From: Volvox africanus
Taxonomy: Eukaryota > Chlorophyta > Chlorophyceae > Chlamydomonadales > Volvocaceae
NCBI GenBank assembly: GCA_030268105.1
Contig: BSDZ01000008.1
Span: 4,278,001 to 4,342,000 of the forward strand
Direction of reading: 5' to 3'
Length of the DNA: 64,000 nucleotides
Under the pieces are notes generated by a model. It saw only the letters and a list, made by a program, of their open reading frames with translations, had not been told where the DNA came from and did not search any database. A program made the translations under genes and the position numbers. Shown in pieces: positions 37,301 to 47,749 of the stretch; within the stretch, counting starts at the first letter, position 1, and each line of letters starts with the position of its first letter.

Positions 37301-39650
37301 ACCGCCTGCGAGAACACCAAGCAAAGACTTCAGAGGTTAGCGGCTGGCCTATGCTGGCACTCAATGGATGCAGAAAGCCCGGGTGTCCGTCACTGACCAT
37401 CACTGACCATCACTGACCATCACTGAGGAATTCTGCTCCTCAAGGTTTGCTGATAGACCTATCAGGTGATGGAAATCTTGCACTCTCAGCATGAAAGAAG
37501 ATCCCATCCGGATAAATGCATGGAAAACGAGCGCACCAAAGGAGGTTTCATATAGGGGGACCTTGAGAGGGAAATGCAAAGAAATGCTTACTTTTAAGCC
37601 CATCCCGTGACACGTACCCTGCACGACAGTGTACGAGTGTAAGAGCGGAACGTTCGCGAGGCGATGAGCAGGCTCTCCCCACTTGAACGGTTTACAACCC
37701 TTCAAAGATCTACCATAACTTAACACTTGTATGTCGGGACCAAGATCCTGCAGCAGCGACAATCGCCCAAGTTCGGGGTGCTGCACCTAACTTTAACACC
37801 AGTAGATGACCCTCCAGGGACTTGACCTCGTCCTCGCCACTTTGGCCCTCTTACTGACCCTTTTCCGACATTCTTCCTCGCCCCCAAACGTCTCCATTCT
37901 AATTGCTATTCTGCAGCTTCCAACACCCGGTTCGTACCTGCAGCAGCTGCTGCAGCTCCTGTACTACTGCCTGCAGCAGAGCCCGCGGCAGGCTGATGCC
38001 GTACGTGATGTACAGCGCCATCCGCGGCCTGCTTTCATCGCTGGTGGTGGCCAGGGCCAGTGACAGCGGCATGACGGCGCCGCGGGAGAGGACCAGGTCG
38101 CGGGGGTACGCCTTCATGCTCTGTATGCACAGCCAAGATGGCGACGAGGGGGAGGAGGAAGATGAGTAGGAGGAAGATGAGTAGGAGGAGGAAGATGAGT
38201 AGTAGTAGGAAGATGAGTAGTAGGAGGAAGATGAGTAGTAGGAGGAAGATCAGTAGTAGGAGGAAGATGATGATGATGAGGAAGATGAGGAGGAGGAGAA
38301 GGAGGAGGAGGAAGATGAGTAGGAGGAAGATGAGGAGGAGGAGAAGGAGGAGGAGGAGGAAGATGATGATGATGAGGAAGATGAGGAGGAGGAAGATGAG
38401 GAGGAGGAGAAGGAGGAGGAGGAAGATGATGATGATGAGGAAGATGAGTAGGAGGAGGAAGATGATGATGATGAGGAAGATGAGGAGGAGGAAGATGATG
38501 AGGAGGAGGAAGATGATGATGAGGAGAAGGAGGAGGAGGAAGATGATGATGAGGAGGAAGATGATGATGATGAGGAAGATGAGGAGGAGGAGAAGGAGGA
38601 GGAAGATGAGGAGGAGGAGGAGAAGGAGGAGGAGGAGGAGGAGGAAGATGATGAGGAGGAAGATGAGGAGGAGGAGGAGAAGGAGGAGGCATCAAGGAAG
38701 TACGGCGGTAACTTGACGAGTTTCACATCCCAATAAGAATCAGGGTCGGCCACCAAGCCGTGCGTGTATGGGTTCTCCATTCACCAACGTGTGCACACAT
38801 TTGTGTCTCTCGTTCCTCCACCCCGGAACTGCACCCACCCAAACACCGCTCGCCGAGTCGCTACCGCCTCCACCAACAACACTCACCACCGTGTACGCCT
38901 GGCAGTCGTCAATACACAGCCCCGCCACCTGCTTGGAAAGGGCCTCGTCCAGCAAGGTGCGGTGCAGCATCAACGTGTGACCCTTGCAGGGAGTTCCCTG
39001 AGGCGCGTCACGGACAGTGTGACGTCGCAGAGCACAACAACACGATTCCAGAGTATTACAATCCGGAAGGGTACGGATCCAAGAGCACGGATAGGGATAG
39101 GGTCACGGCAAGGAAGGTTACGTGGAGGTGGCGGCAGGGAAGGTGGTGCAGTCGAAATGATTAGCGCTTGACCTTCAGCACGACACTGGGCGCGAATGAA
39201 TGGCGGTAAATGAAAACAAAGATTTCTTGATGGGCGAGACAGCGGTTGGACGATACACTCCAAATTGCACAGTATGATGTACGGAACACCACTTTCGCTT
39301 CTGTTTTCCTTGCATCCAACCAGTGCGCCTCTCGCATGAAGCAGGGTTTGAATGCCCCGCGCAGGACTGCAGCCGGGGCAACGCAATCACCTTAGGAAAC
39401 GACAACGTGAAGGAGGCGTTGTAGTTAGAGGCGTGGACTTGGACATTAGTAGTGCTGCCATGGCGCTGGTTCCAGGACTCGCGCTTCAGGCCGTCTGCGC
39501 AGTGGTCAAACCGGGAGAAAGTGGGTTTGGTCAGTTGTGGCGGAAAGGACGAGCCGGGTTTGGGATGGGCTTCTGGTGCTTTAGGGTGTGCCAGGTTGTA
39601 AGAAGCCGTAGCGCTGTCGCAGCTCAACGACGGAATCGTAGGAAGAGATG
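28392..39650 (-). CDS. Protein kinase copy A with GAF-like N-terminal region
   Basis: Predicted Ser/Thr kinase, about 1,100 codons from 19 exons: 39650-39391, 38997-38887, 38711-37938, 37305-37228, 36839-36194, 35908-35762, 35032-35014, 34710-34530, 34316-34171, 33956-33835, 33310-33278, 32795-32733, 32258-32170, 31755-31538, 31308-31274, 30731-30696, 30160-30138, 29907-29792, 28590-28392. Kinase landmarks: IGQGGYGTVYRG (Gly loop), EVAVKII (Lys), SHINIVQ, LVLEYC (hinge), HCDLKPQNVLL (catalytic loop), DFGLAK, THVAPEVLLG, DIYAFGILMYQ, ARPTAHELVRHLE. Upstream, VAGLCIDDCQAY and MPLSLALATTSDESRP followed by MALYITYGISLP resemble a GAF-type sensory domain. The C terminus is Gln-rich. The acceptor of exon 3 could lie a little further upstream (near 38774), and the exon starting at 34316 is provisional. 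Exon 3 includes an expanded Ser/Tyr array with an in-frame TGA at 38250-38252, so the copy may be truncated or non-functional. Confidence 0.78.
30748..30775. repeat. (ACGAC)n pentanucleotide in kinase A intron
   Basis: About five copies of a 5-base unit just upstream of the acceptor of the DIYA exon. The same repeat is present at the matching place in copy B. Confidence 0.85.
36921..36951. repeat. (GGAT)n tetranucleotide
   Basis: Nearly eight units of ATGG in the intron of kinase A upstream of the exon starting at 36839. Confidence 0.9.
37389..37426. repeat. 10-bp tandem repeat
   Basis: Almost four copies of a TCACTGACCA unit in a kinase A intron. Confidence 0.85.
38135..38692. repeat. Purine-rich (GAG/GAT)n array, Ser/Tyr-coding
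   Basis: About 550 bases of GAG, GAA, GAT and TAG triplets on the plus strand. On the minus strand the kinase A frame reads almost only Ser, with some Phe and Tyr. The array contains no GT or AG on the minus strand, so it offers no internal splice sites. The matching array in copy B is about 100 bases. Confidence 0.9.
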
Positions 39651-40026
39651 CTGTTGCAGTAGTACGTCGCGGTCACGGCGGTGGTGGGAATTAATTTGAG
39701 CCACTATCTCATCATAGCAGCGGTCGCACATGTAGTAATTGTCGAAGACGTAAGGACAAGCCGAAAGCTGAAGGCTGCTTGTTACGGAAGCAAGTCCCAA
39801 ACACGTTAGCGCGGACTCTGACTACTGCCCAATGCGGTACCCTGCCACTGCACTCCATCTTCACCCCAATCCTATTATCTTTACGTCTCTGATTCCGGTC
39901 CCCATCACGGCACCTATCCTCCTTTATACACACCTGTTGTTGTGGGTCCGCGCTCGCCCTCCGTCGGGACCGTGGTGAGTCCGTCCATGGAGATGCGTCC
40001 CAAGGTAGTGGTGGTGGCGGACTTAC

Positions 40027-41688
40027 GCAACCCCGTGGGCATCATAACAAAGTCGCAGCTGCTGCGCCGCACCTTGAGCAGCGGCACAGAGGCAAGGGGA
40101 TCGCCCTCCGGAGGCTGCTGCTGCCGCTGCTGGAAGATGGCGGCGGCGGCCATGTTCTGAGGGCAAAAAACATGGGTCAGCAGGTCAGGACGTGTCAGCG
40201 TAAGTCGGAATTGGATCAATGTGCGGAGAAATAAGGCAGGAGACCGCACGATGTGCAAACGGCCCCGAAGAAGGCGGATCAAAGAGGAATATGCGAGCAT
40301 GGCGGAATCACCATGGATACCCATGGCACCCATTGACGTCAACATGAGAAACAACTAACCTTTGGAAATTATTGGCTGAGTGTGCCACATAACACGAATG
40401 ACGGGATGGGATCAAAATACCACTTTGTGATAAGGGCGCCGACGCAGGGCACGAAAGCAATACGATCCGATAAGGAGAAATGGCTTAACCGCGTGACGTA
40501 CCTCCCCAATAAAGGCGACCCTGCTCTGTCCTCGCACGTACGCCACCGCCGCCGCCACGTCCACCGCCGCCTCAGCCACCGCGTTGACCAGGTCGCTGAA
40601 GGTGGCGGCGGCGTGCAGCTGGGACAATGCGGAGGACGCCAGAACCGTCTGGGCTCGCCGGATTTGAGGTCCCATAAGGCCCACCGCCGAATGCAGCGCC
40701 TGGGGAGTCCAGGCCACGGGCCGTACGGGACCTGGAAGCGCGGGCGGTAAGACACATAAAATTAAACCGCCGCAAAATGACCCCTCGGATTGAAGCGGCA
40801 CGCCGAAGGTGAGGATTTAGTGACCCAGCCCCAATAGTGAGCTCGCTATTCGGACCTTATGCCAAACCAATCCTACCAACTCTATTCAATCCGCCAAGTA
40901 TAAATAGGTGTAGTGCACTTCAAAACCTACGCTCAGCAGTGCCATGGGCATGAAGAACCACATCAACCAAGGGTCTCCAACTGTCCCGCACCAGCACCCT
41001 CCCGTCCATCTCGCCCCACCAGGCACCCAACCTAACCCTCTAGGATACGGCCGGACGCACCTTTCGCTGCTAAGCACAACAACCCCACAGGCTCGCCCCC
41101 TTCCGTGGTCCACAGCACAGCCGCAAACTGGTCGAGTCCGTATTCCTCGTGCAGCAGCTGCCAGTCCCCGGGTAGGTCGTCCGAAGTGCGGCGCTCGAAG
41201 GACGGGGGCACGTCGCCGCTGTCCTGGAAGCTGGCAGCACCCGCTCCGGGGGCTGCGCCAGATGCGGGCGGCGTTCCGGAAGGGGAGGAGCCGCTGGCGG
41301 TACGATAGATCAGCGCCTGGGAGGGAAACTCCTGCGGACCGCAACAAAGAGTACGGCAAGGCAGCACATACACGTTGTCTGTCGGTTAAGCTAGAGAAGC
41401 ATCACCTGACGTGATAAAACGTGCCATCAAAGTGCCCCTCGCAATGATCAAACAAGGAGATTGTGGCATGCGTGCGCACAATGCCCGCGGTCCCAACTGC
41501 ATTAGTTAGCAGCTCCGATACCTCCAGCCGCGTGGTAAATTGGCCTAGTGAAACTGCCACCTCAGCCTCTGGCTGTTCGACTGCCACACCAGTTGCTGTC
41601 GGTTCCGCTGCTTCCATTGCTGCTGCTCCTGAGGCCGCCCCGCTTGCCTTCGTGCCCACATACATCCGCACCACATATTCCTGGCATA
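40027..41688 (-). CDS. GAF-like domain exons, probably 5' part of kinase A
   Basis: Four exons keep phase: 41688-41411, 41331-41061, 40731-40502 and 40156-40027. They encode EYVVRMYVGTK, then an Ala/Gly/Ser-rich linker, then HEEYGLDQFAAVLWTTEGG and EPVGLLCLAAKG, which read like the end of a GAF sensory domain. The following exon encodes VAWTPQALHSAVGLMGPQI, SSALSQLHAAATFSDLVNAV and VDVAAAVAYVRGQ, which resembles the start of the next GAF module. The last exon reads NMAAAAIFQQRQQQPP and RRSSCDFVMMPTGL. Strand, spacing and domain logic suggest these are the N-terminal half of kinase A. I could not find a phase-matched exon between 39650 and 40027, so a separate gene is possible. The start lies upstream of 41688 and was not found. 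Confidence 0.6.
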
Positions 41689-42119
41689 CTGCGTTTAAGG
41701 GCTTACACCGGCTGTCCCAAACCCCAATTCCGACCTCTGTGGTCATCCTACTCTTCCTACTCGTCGCACCTTCCGCGTTCTCAGCATTGCCGCCGGTGCG
41801 GACCCATTGAACCGCGGGTCGGAGCTGTAGGCTCTCCCCACCGCGGCCGACGCACCCAAGCCGGCGCAGGCCGCCGTTGTGGCCCAAAAGTCGCCAGTGC
41901 TCAGAACAAATATGCTGATCAACAAAAGAGACGGACAAGCGTGGAAAAGAGGAAACGTGACGACAGAGTAAGTATTCCGTTGGGCTTTCAAAGTCCGGTA
42001 CGGATAATCGGACAGGGATTGACCAGCCACTATTCTGCTTGATTTCAAACAGAACGGGGTTTGAGACCGTAAGAGCTCATGCGTGCTTTACTTATCCTCA
42101 CTGTTGTAGGCAGAGGCAG

Positions 42120-42416
42120 ATGCCGGCTGCAGCAGCAGATGTGCTGCAACCAGCGGAGGGCAACGCGGCTGGATTGGCACCCCAGTCAAGCCCCGTGAGG
42201 ATCAGCACATCTGCAGTACTTCCCATTGACCCAGGGGAACCATTGAAGCAGGGTTTATCCGAACAGCATATTTCGGCCACACCACAACCGCGCCACAGCC
42301 ATGGTGGGCCTTACTGCATCTCTTTGGAGCACACGGGGCACAACCCCACGCCCATCACCCAACCCAAACCCCGCAATGTGTTGCCTTGGGCTGATCTGCG
42401 CGAACTCCAGATCTAG
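42120..42416 (+). CDS. Weak candidate terminal exon, plus strand
   Basis: Not recognised. An acceptor just before 42120 opens a frame rich in Ala, Pro and His (PITQPKPRNVLPWADL near its end) that closes with TAG at 42416. It is in phase with an upstream segment ending at a GTAAGT donor after 41967, which encodes a very basic stretch (NKYADQQKRRTSVEKRKRDD) reminiscent of a DNA-binding basic region. No start was found, and exons further left would overlap the minus-strand GAF exons. Confidence 0.28.
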   Translation: MPAAAADVLQPAEGNAAGLAPQSSPVRISTSAVLPIDPGEPLKQGLSEQHISATPQPRHSHGGPYCISLEHTGHNPTPITQPKPRNVLPWADLRELQI

Positions 42417-44013
42417 TGACGCCGTGTCACTGCCAGGTGCTGGGACCTCACGGGCTTTGGCAGCATAACACCCATAATTCTTAACACCAAATCCTTTTCG
42501 GCTCATAACCTGACTCCGCCGCCACACCGGCCATCACGTCACGCGCTTGATGGAGTGCAAAAGCTCCTTTAGCGATGCTGGTGCTATGAGTACTTTGCAG
42601 CAGTTGATTCGCGCGGGTCGGGAAAATGGCGATAGCGGAAAGGTTCGTCTTCGGGATCCATGGACACGACAAGTAAAATATCCAAGTAGAGTAGACGGAA
42701 AGGTAATATACAGGCAGTGATCGAGCCGAATAGCGTATGTTCCGATCAGGCTGAGTAAGCGGTCAAGAGTCCCAATCAGCAGCAAACCGCCGAATTCTGC
42801 CGGCAGTGGCGGCGCCATTATTGAACTGAGGACATGGAACATGTGAACGCGCCTTCCTGCGCTGCTTTGACGCCGGCGATACGTCCAAGCGGAGGGGCTG
42901 ATGCAAAGGCAATACGGGACGGCGTCCGGAAGAGGCCTTCTCCAATCGCTTTTGGTCAACCCACGAATTGGAGATAATTACGTGTGTGTCACAATTGCAT
43001 GCCCTAACGTTTTTTAGGGTACAGTCTGTAGTGAATACGTAAACTCGACTTACCACGCGTGCGCTGCGTTGAGGCAGTCGCATATTGCTTGGCATCCTTT
43101 GGACAGCGCTGACCACCAGCAACCTTCCACAGTGGATAGCAAATGGACGAGCCTGATAAAGGCCTCGCTACCCTGGGAATGGGGACGAAGTTGCCGCAAG
43201 TCAAGGCATCCGCTCGTGAAGGCCGCATAATCGGATAATGATGAGCATGATCTTAGCAACTTAGTCAATCGTGTCAACCGCGCGCACCATGCTGGGTACT
43301 CCATCGATGCCTGGACCAGGTACATCAGCGGGCCCAAGAACTGCACTGCCACTAATGCGTTTGCTGCCAAGGCACATTGGAGCTAACTTATGAGAAACTG
43401 AATCCTGCTGAAACTTTGTCGACTGCCCAACGGGCCACGGCGGCTCTTCACAGTGCTTCCGACTATGCCCGCTCAGAAGGCATGAAAGAAGTCGCATCGT
43501 GCGTTGTACCAAGTGAAAACGATATTCATGCGTTCGATATACCTATTAGTGCTAATAAAGCCTGCATGTCGACATAAAACCTGACCTCAGGGTTACCACA
43601 CGTTTCAGATTATTTTTACGGGAGCTTTAGCTATAACTAAGAAACATGATGCCCCTACCTTCAATGGTTACAATTGTAATCCGTACTAAGCATATCCGTA
43701 CATACTCCTTACACCTCAAAACATACTTTTGTTATTTCCTTTTAATTGCGTTTAATTTCTTACCTAACCCTTTCAAAACTCATTTGTGGATCCAAGAGTA
43801 ACTATGTTGTACAGCGGTATCTTACAGTACTTTGGGTTACATAGTCCGTCATAATTAGGTACTGGAAGTCTTCAGAATCCTATTACAGTTACATGATAGC
43901 TGCTTTGCTGCAGATGAACGTTTATAACAACTTTATTGTCGTCCCTGACAGCAGCGTTGGTGTCGTGTTTGCAAAAATCCCAATTCCGTGGAAGATGAAT
44001 AACCTGTGCTGAT
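42417..44013. other. Region with doubtful minus-strand coding segments
   Basis: Minus-strand frames at 43050-43370 (FLGPLMYLVQASMEYPAW) and around 42770-42850 (PAEFGGLLLIGTLDRLLSL) look hydrophobic and protein-like but could not be spliced to anything. They could be 5' exons of the GAF-kinase gene or part of another gene. Confidence 0.3.
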
Positions 44014-44230
44014 TGACGTAAATTGAGCTGTGTAACCTATCGTGCCTATCGCTCCTGAGCTATTCCTCGAGCCTTACTCGCACATTCTGTTACATCAACT
44101 AAAGATACGTGTGCCCGCTGCACATAAATATGGAAGTCGTGCAGTACCAGTTGTACCGCAAACAATTCAAAAGCTCAGCACAGCACAGAGGTCTGACTGA
44201 TACGGATGTCCTACCGCACTAATTACTACA
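44014..44230 (-). repeat. LTR, 3' end of element
   Basis: 217 bases, 98.6 percent identical by eye to the other LTR (three substitutions). In element sense it runs from TGTAGTAATTAG to ACGTCA. A short purine-rich run (CGTGGGAG) lies just inside it and may be the polypurine tract. Confidence 0.95.
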
Positions 44231-44327
44231 CTCCCACGCGGTCTGACCTCGGTCGCTCCAGGATCTAACTGGAAATCTAACCAAACCACCATATAAAACA
44301 ATCATAAGCCGTCGCTGTATCAACTTA

Positions 44328-45275
44328 TCAGACGCCCATCGCACGCACGAACTTAAAGAAATTTGGGTAAGGTAGCGGCTTGGTAAAGACATCCGCCACC
44401 ACATCCTCCGACTTGCAGTACAGGAACTTAACCTCTCCTCGTGCCGCATGCTCACGAATAAAGTGGTAAAGTACATCAATGTGCTTCGACCTAGGAGTAG
44501 TTATCAAATTACTACTCATCTTAAGTGCCGCCTGGTTGTCACACTGGATCGGCACACACGGAACGCGCAGCTTCAAATCTCGCGCTAGGTGGTGAAACCA
44601 GAGCGCCTCCTTAGTCGCCGCTCCACTTGCCATGTATTCAGCCTCAGCTGTAGATGTGGCGACCGTAGCCTGTAAGCGGCTCGCCCAGCTTACTGCTCCA
44701 CCCGTTAATAGAAACACGTATCCCGTCGTAGATCGCCTGGTGTCTACACAACCAGCGTAGTCAGAGTCGCAGTGGCCATGCAGTGTTCCAACGCTCGATT
44801 TTGCTGAGTAGGATATGCCTACGTTCTTGGTACCAATCAGATACCTCAAAACACCTTTAGCCGCCTGCCAATGCTCAACAGTAGGCTTCGACATATAGCG
44901 GGACAGTGCTCCCACGGAGTATGAAATATCTGGCCTAGTGCCCACGGACAGATATAATAGACTACCAACCAATTCACCATACGGAAACTGCTGTACATCC
45001 AGCCGTTCCCCAACCGCACGTAGTGCCTTTGATAACGACACTTTGCGGGGATTTGCCTCTTCCAGTCCATACTTCGCAACTAACTCCGTTATGAACCGCG
45101 TCTGAGAGAGCTTAAGGGTGTGCTCCGTACGATTACGTTCAATTTCGTAGCCTAGGAACACACGTGCCTCCCCTAGATCCCTAATATCTAAAGCAGACAT
45201 CAGCCTATTCTTTACTGCATTCAATGTAGCCATCGATTTAGCTGCAACTAGAAGATCATCAACATAAACTAACAC
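44328..45275 (-). pseudogene. Copia RT C-terminal part and RNase H, truncated
   Basis: Starts abruptly at the RT active-site motif YVDDLLVAA and continues through the RT thumb (FLGYEIERN, KPTVEHWQAAKGVLRYL) to a full RNase H (HGHCDSDYAGC, STAEAEYMA, VPIQCDNQAAL, TTPRSKHIDV). The fingers and palm segments before YVDD are missing, joined instead to the start of integrase at about 45285, out of frame. No complete polymerase can be made from this copy. Confidence 0.92.
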
Positions 45276-45402
45276 GTAGATTTCCCGCCTGGGACTCTAC
45301 AGACATCGGACCACACAGGTCCATATGCACCAGCTCTAGACATCTCTCTGCCCGGGAGTCAGATTCATGAAACGGTTTGCGTGGGTGGTTTGCCATCACA
45401 CA

Positions 45403-47721
45403 CTACGCACAAAGCGACGTACCCAGCTCCCTGAGACGGTCCGACACAACATCAATGCCCGTGACCATCCTTTCCTCAACCAGCCTTGCCACATTGAAGT
45501 AGCTTAGGTGGCCATACCGCGAATCCCACAACTTAGCACGATCACGCACAGGCAGTACGGCAGCAACGGGCTTGCCGTGCCTACCACAGGTCATTTCCTC
45601 TGCATGGACCGCATATACGGACAATTTGTAGCTCGCCTCAAAGTACCAGTCCTCACGCTGGTGAAACACGCTCATGGACGAACCATAACCTAAATATTCA
45701 GCCCCTCGGGCTGTGAGCTGTTTTAGGGAGATCAGCCGGAAGTGAAACTCCGGCACATAAAAGACTCCCTTGACAGTGATCAAGACTGGCTCCCCTGTCC
45801 GATCCTGTCGAAACGCATGCAGTGACCTTGATGAATCTATGCGCAACACAACGTCACCATAACCTATCGCATATAACGGCTTTCCCGTTACTGGTGTGAG
45901 CGCAATTGGTTCTTCCAGCACACGGTAATTTTGAAGGCTATCCTTATCGGGCGTCACGTGATAAAATGAACCTGAATCAACGAACCACATACGCTTGCTA
46001 TTCAATTCCGAGGCTGACTTGTCACACAGCAGCGTTTCACCCTTTGACTGTGGTACCACCATAGCTGCAGGAGTGGTCGCACCCATACCCCACTCATTCT
46101 CCAGCCAATCCACATAGTCAATCATCATCTGATTAATGGCACCCATAGACAACACAACCTCCGACGATGAGGTCACCTTGTGCTCGCCTCCAGTTGGTGT
46201 TTCCTTTACTGCCTTGTCCTGGTCCAAGCTCAGCTCTCTGGTATGTGCGTCGTACTTCCAGGCAGTTTTGACGTCAATGATGAGATCAGAGGTGGATGGA
46301 AGGTCGTCTAAGAACGGCGCCTCAGGTTCCACACTAGATTCCTCCAGCAGCTCCGCCAGCCTCTCTATCATATACTCTTTCCACCGCTCTATTATCGACA
46401 CCTCTAACTCCTTCAGCATCTCCGCCAGCCTCTTTGTCAGATACTCTTTCCACCGCTCTATCATCGACGCCTCTAACTCCTCCAGCAGCTCTTCTGGTGA
46501 CTCAGTTTCCGCCGCCGCTGACTGCTCCAGCGGCTCCACCATTGGCGACTCCATTGCCGCCGCCGCTGACTGCTCCAGCGGCTCCACCATTGGCGACTCC
46601 ATTGCCGCCGCCGCTGACTGCTCCAGCGGCTCCACCATTGGCGACTCCATTGCCGCCGCCGCGGTCACTTCCCGCGGCACCACGACGCGCATTTCAATCA
46701 TGTCGTCGTCGTCACCACACGGCAGGTCTCCTGACGGCTCCCATGACCAAATCGCGGCCTCCACCTGCGATTCTGAGTCATAGTCCTCCGTCTTCGCGAC
46801 CATCACTTGCGGGTCCACCGGGCTCTCTACCAGCTCCGACGGCAGGAACATGAAGATGGGTCCATCCTTTGGGAAGTCATCATCTTCGTCCCGGTCCAAC
46901 TTCTTCTCCTCGCGCTTCCTTGGTGCGCTCCAGCATTGGGCCAGTGTGTGGCCTGTCTTCTTGCAATGTGTACAGAAGGGCTTGTCCTCTTTCTGCTTCT
47001 TGCAGTCAGCCGAGCGGTGCCCACGCTGTCCACAATTACAGCATCGCCCCCTGAAGCCGCTGTCGTTGTTGTTGATGTTGTTGTTGCCGCCGTCATCGCG
47101 CTTGACCTTGCTTTTGCGATTGTTGAATCGCTCTTGTCCAGCATATAGTGACACGGTTGTCGCCTCCGTCGCCTCAGCCTCCACCTGCTGTTCCACTAGC
47201 AAGAGCTTGCCCTCCAATTCTTCTAGATCTTTAGGCATTGCAATTGCAAAGAAGGAGTTGGTAAATTGTTTATACGATGACGTGAGGCCGGTTAACGCGT
47301 GCGTAATTGCGTTTGAGTCTGATACCGTATCACCGCACTCCTTAAGCTCTGCGACGAGATCCTTGATCCTTATCATATAGCTCCTGAGGCTCTCTCCAGG
47401 CTTCATCTTTACACTGCTCAGTTGCTTCCAGAGGACTGGCTTCCGCGCGATCATCATGTCCTTGCATCGCTCCTCCAGAGCCTTGTAGAGCTCGTTGATG
47501 TCGTCATGTTTCTCCCAGAGGTCTAGATCTCCGTCTTCAAGAAGGTTGACGATTACTGATTCTGCGGATTCATGCTTGTCCGCGTTGGTATCGTCTCGGG
47601 GCTTCGACAACGCCCCACCGGCCTTGGCTGCAGTGATTGCTGCCTTTGACCTCAGAATCCACACTGAACGATTCTTAAGGGAAAGCTTCTCATTATACAC
47701 TGAGCGAACCGGTGTCTCCAT
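45403..47721 (-). CDS. Copia gag, protease and truncated integrase start
   Basis: A 772-codon frame beginning METPVRS about 30 bases after the LTR. Residues up to about 200 form a UBN2-type gag capsid region. Two zinc knuckles follow, CCNCGQRGHRSADC and CTHCKKTGHTLAQC; both are CX2CX4HX4C. A long acidic linker with internal tandem repeats precedes the aspartic protease motif WFVDSGSFYHV (Asp-Ser-Gly). The GAG-pre-integrase domain (LWDSRYGHLSYFNVARLVEE) comes last. An in-frame TAG ends the frame inside the integrase zinc-binding region. The frame stays open for about 120 bases beyond it (PRKPF, LELVHMDLCGPM) before the deletion junction. Confidence 0.92.
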   Translation of the reverse strand: METPVRSVYNEKLSLKNRSVWILRSKAAITAAKAGGALSKPRDDTNADKHESAESVIVNLLEDGDLDLWEKHDDINELYKALEERCKDMMIARKPVLWKQLSSVKMKPGESLRSYMIRIKDLVAELKECGDTVSDSNAITHALTGLTSSYKQFTNSFFAIAMPKDLEELEGKLLLVEQQVEAEATEATTVSLYAGQERFNNRKSKVKRDDGGNNNINNNDSGFRGRCCNCGQRGHRSADCKKQKEDKPFCTHCKKTGHTLAQCWSAPRKREEKKLDRDEDDDFPKDGPIFMFLPSELVESPVDPQVMVAKTEDYDSESQVEAAIWSWEPSGDLPCGDDDDMIEMRVVVPREVTAAAAMESPMVEPLEQSAAAAMESPMVEPLEQSAAAAMESPMVEPLEQSAAAETESPEELLEELEASMIERWKEYLTKRLAEMLKELEVSIIERWKEYMIERLAELLEESSVEPEAPFLDDLPSTSDLIIDVKTAWKYDAHTRELSLDQDKAVKETPTGGEHKVTSSSEVVLSMGAINQMMIDYVDWLENEWGMGATTPAAMVVPQSKGETLLCDKSASELNSKRMWFVDSGSFYHVTPDKDSLQNYRVLEEPIALTPVTGKPLYAIGYGDVVLRIDSSRSLHAFRQDRTGEPVLITVKGVFYVPEFHFRLISLKQLTARGAEYLGYGSSMSVFHQREDWYFEASYKLSVYAVHAEEMTCGRHGKPVAAVLPVRDRAKLWDSRYGHLSYFNVARLVEERMVTGIDVVSDRLRELGTSLCA
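46511..46660 (-). repeat. 48-bp tandem repeat in gag-protease linker
   Basis: Three near-identical units, each encoding AAAAMESPMVEPLEQS. A second duplication of about 66 bases in the adjacent 46370-46495 stretch encodes ERWKEYLTKRLAEMLKELE-like helical repeats. Confidence 0.85.
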
Positions 47722-47734
47722 TTCGCCGCCTTAG

Positions 47735-47749
47735 GCGGGGCTCATAACC
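47735..47749 (-). other. Primer binding site matching a tRNA anticodon arm
   Basis: The plus strand reads GCGGGGCTCATAACC directly against the LTR. This looks like the anticodon stem-loop of a CAU (methionine-class) tRNA rather than a tRNA 3' end. Drosophila copia is known to prime from an internally cleaved initiator tRNA, so half-tRNA priming is likely here too. Confidence 0.6.

Noticed and set aside
37389..37426. Possible CRISPR-like or regulatory tandem array
   Set aside because: Four direct 10-base units without spacers in an intron; an ordinary minisatellite.
38114..38716. Very long Pro/His and Arg/Lys/Met open frames in the purine array
   Set aside because: They are frame shadows of the triplet repeat. 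Only the minus Ser frame continues into conserved kinase A sequence on both sides.
46136..46783. Plus-strand 215-residue Ser-rich frame
   Set aside because: Antisense shadow of the copia gag linker repeats, which carry the zinc knuckle and protease motifs in the minus frame.
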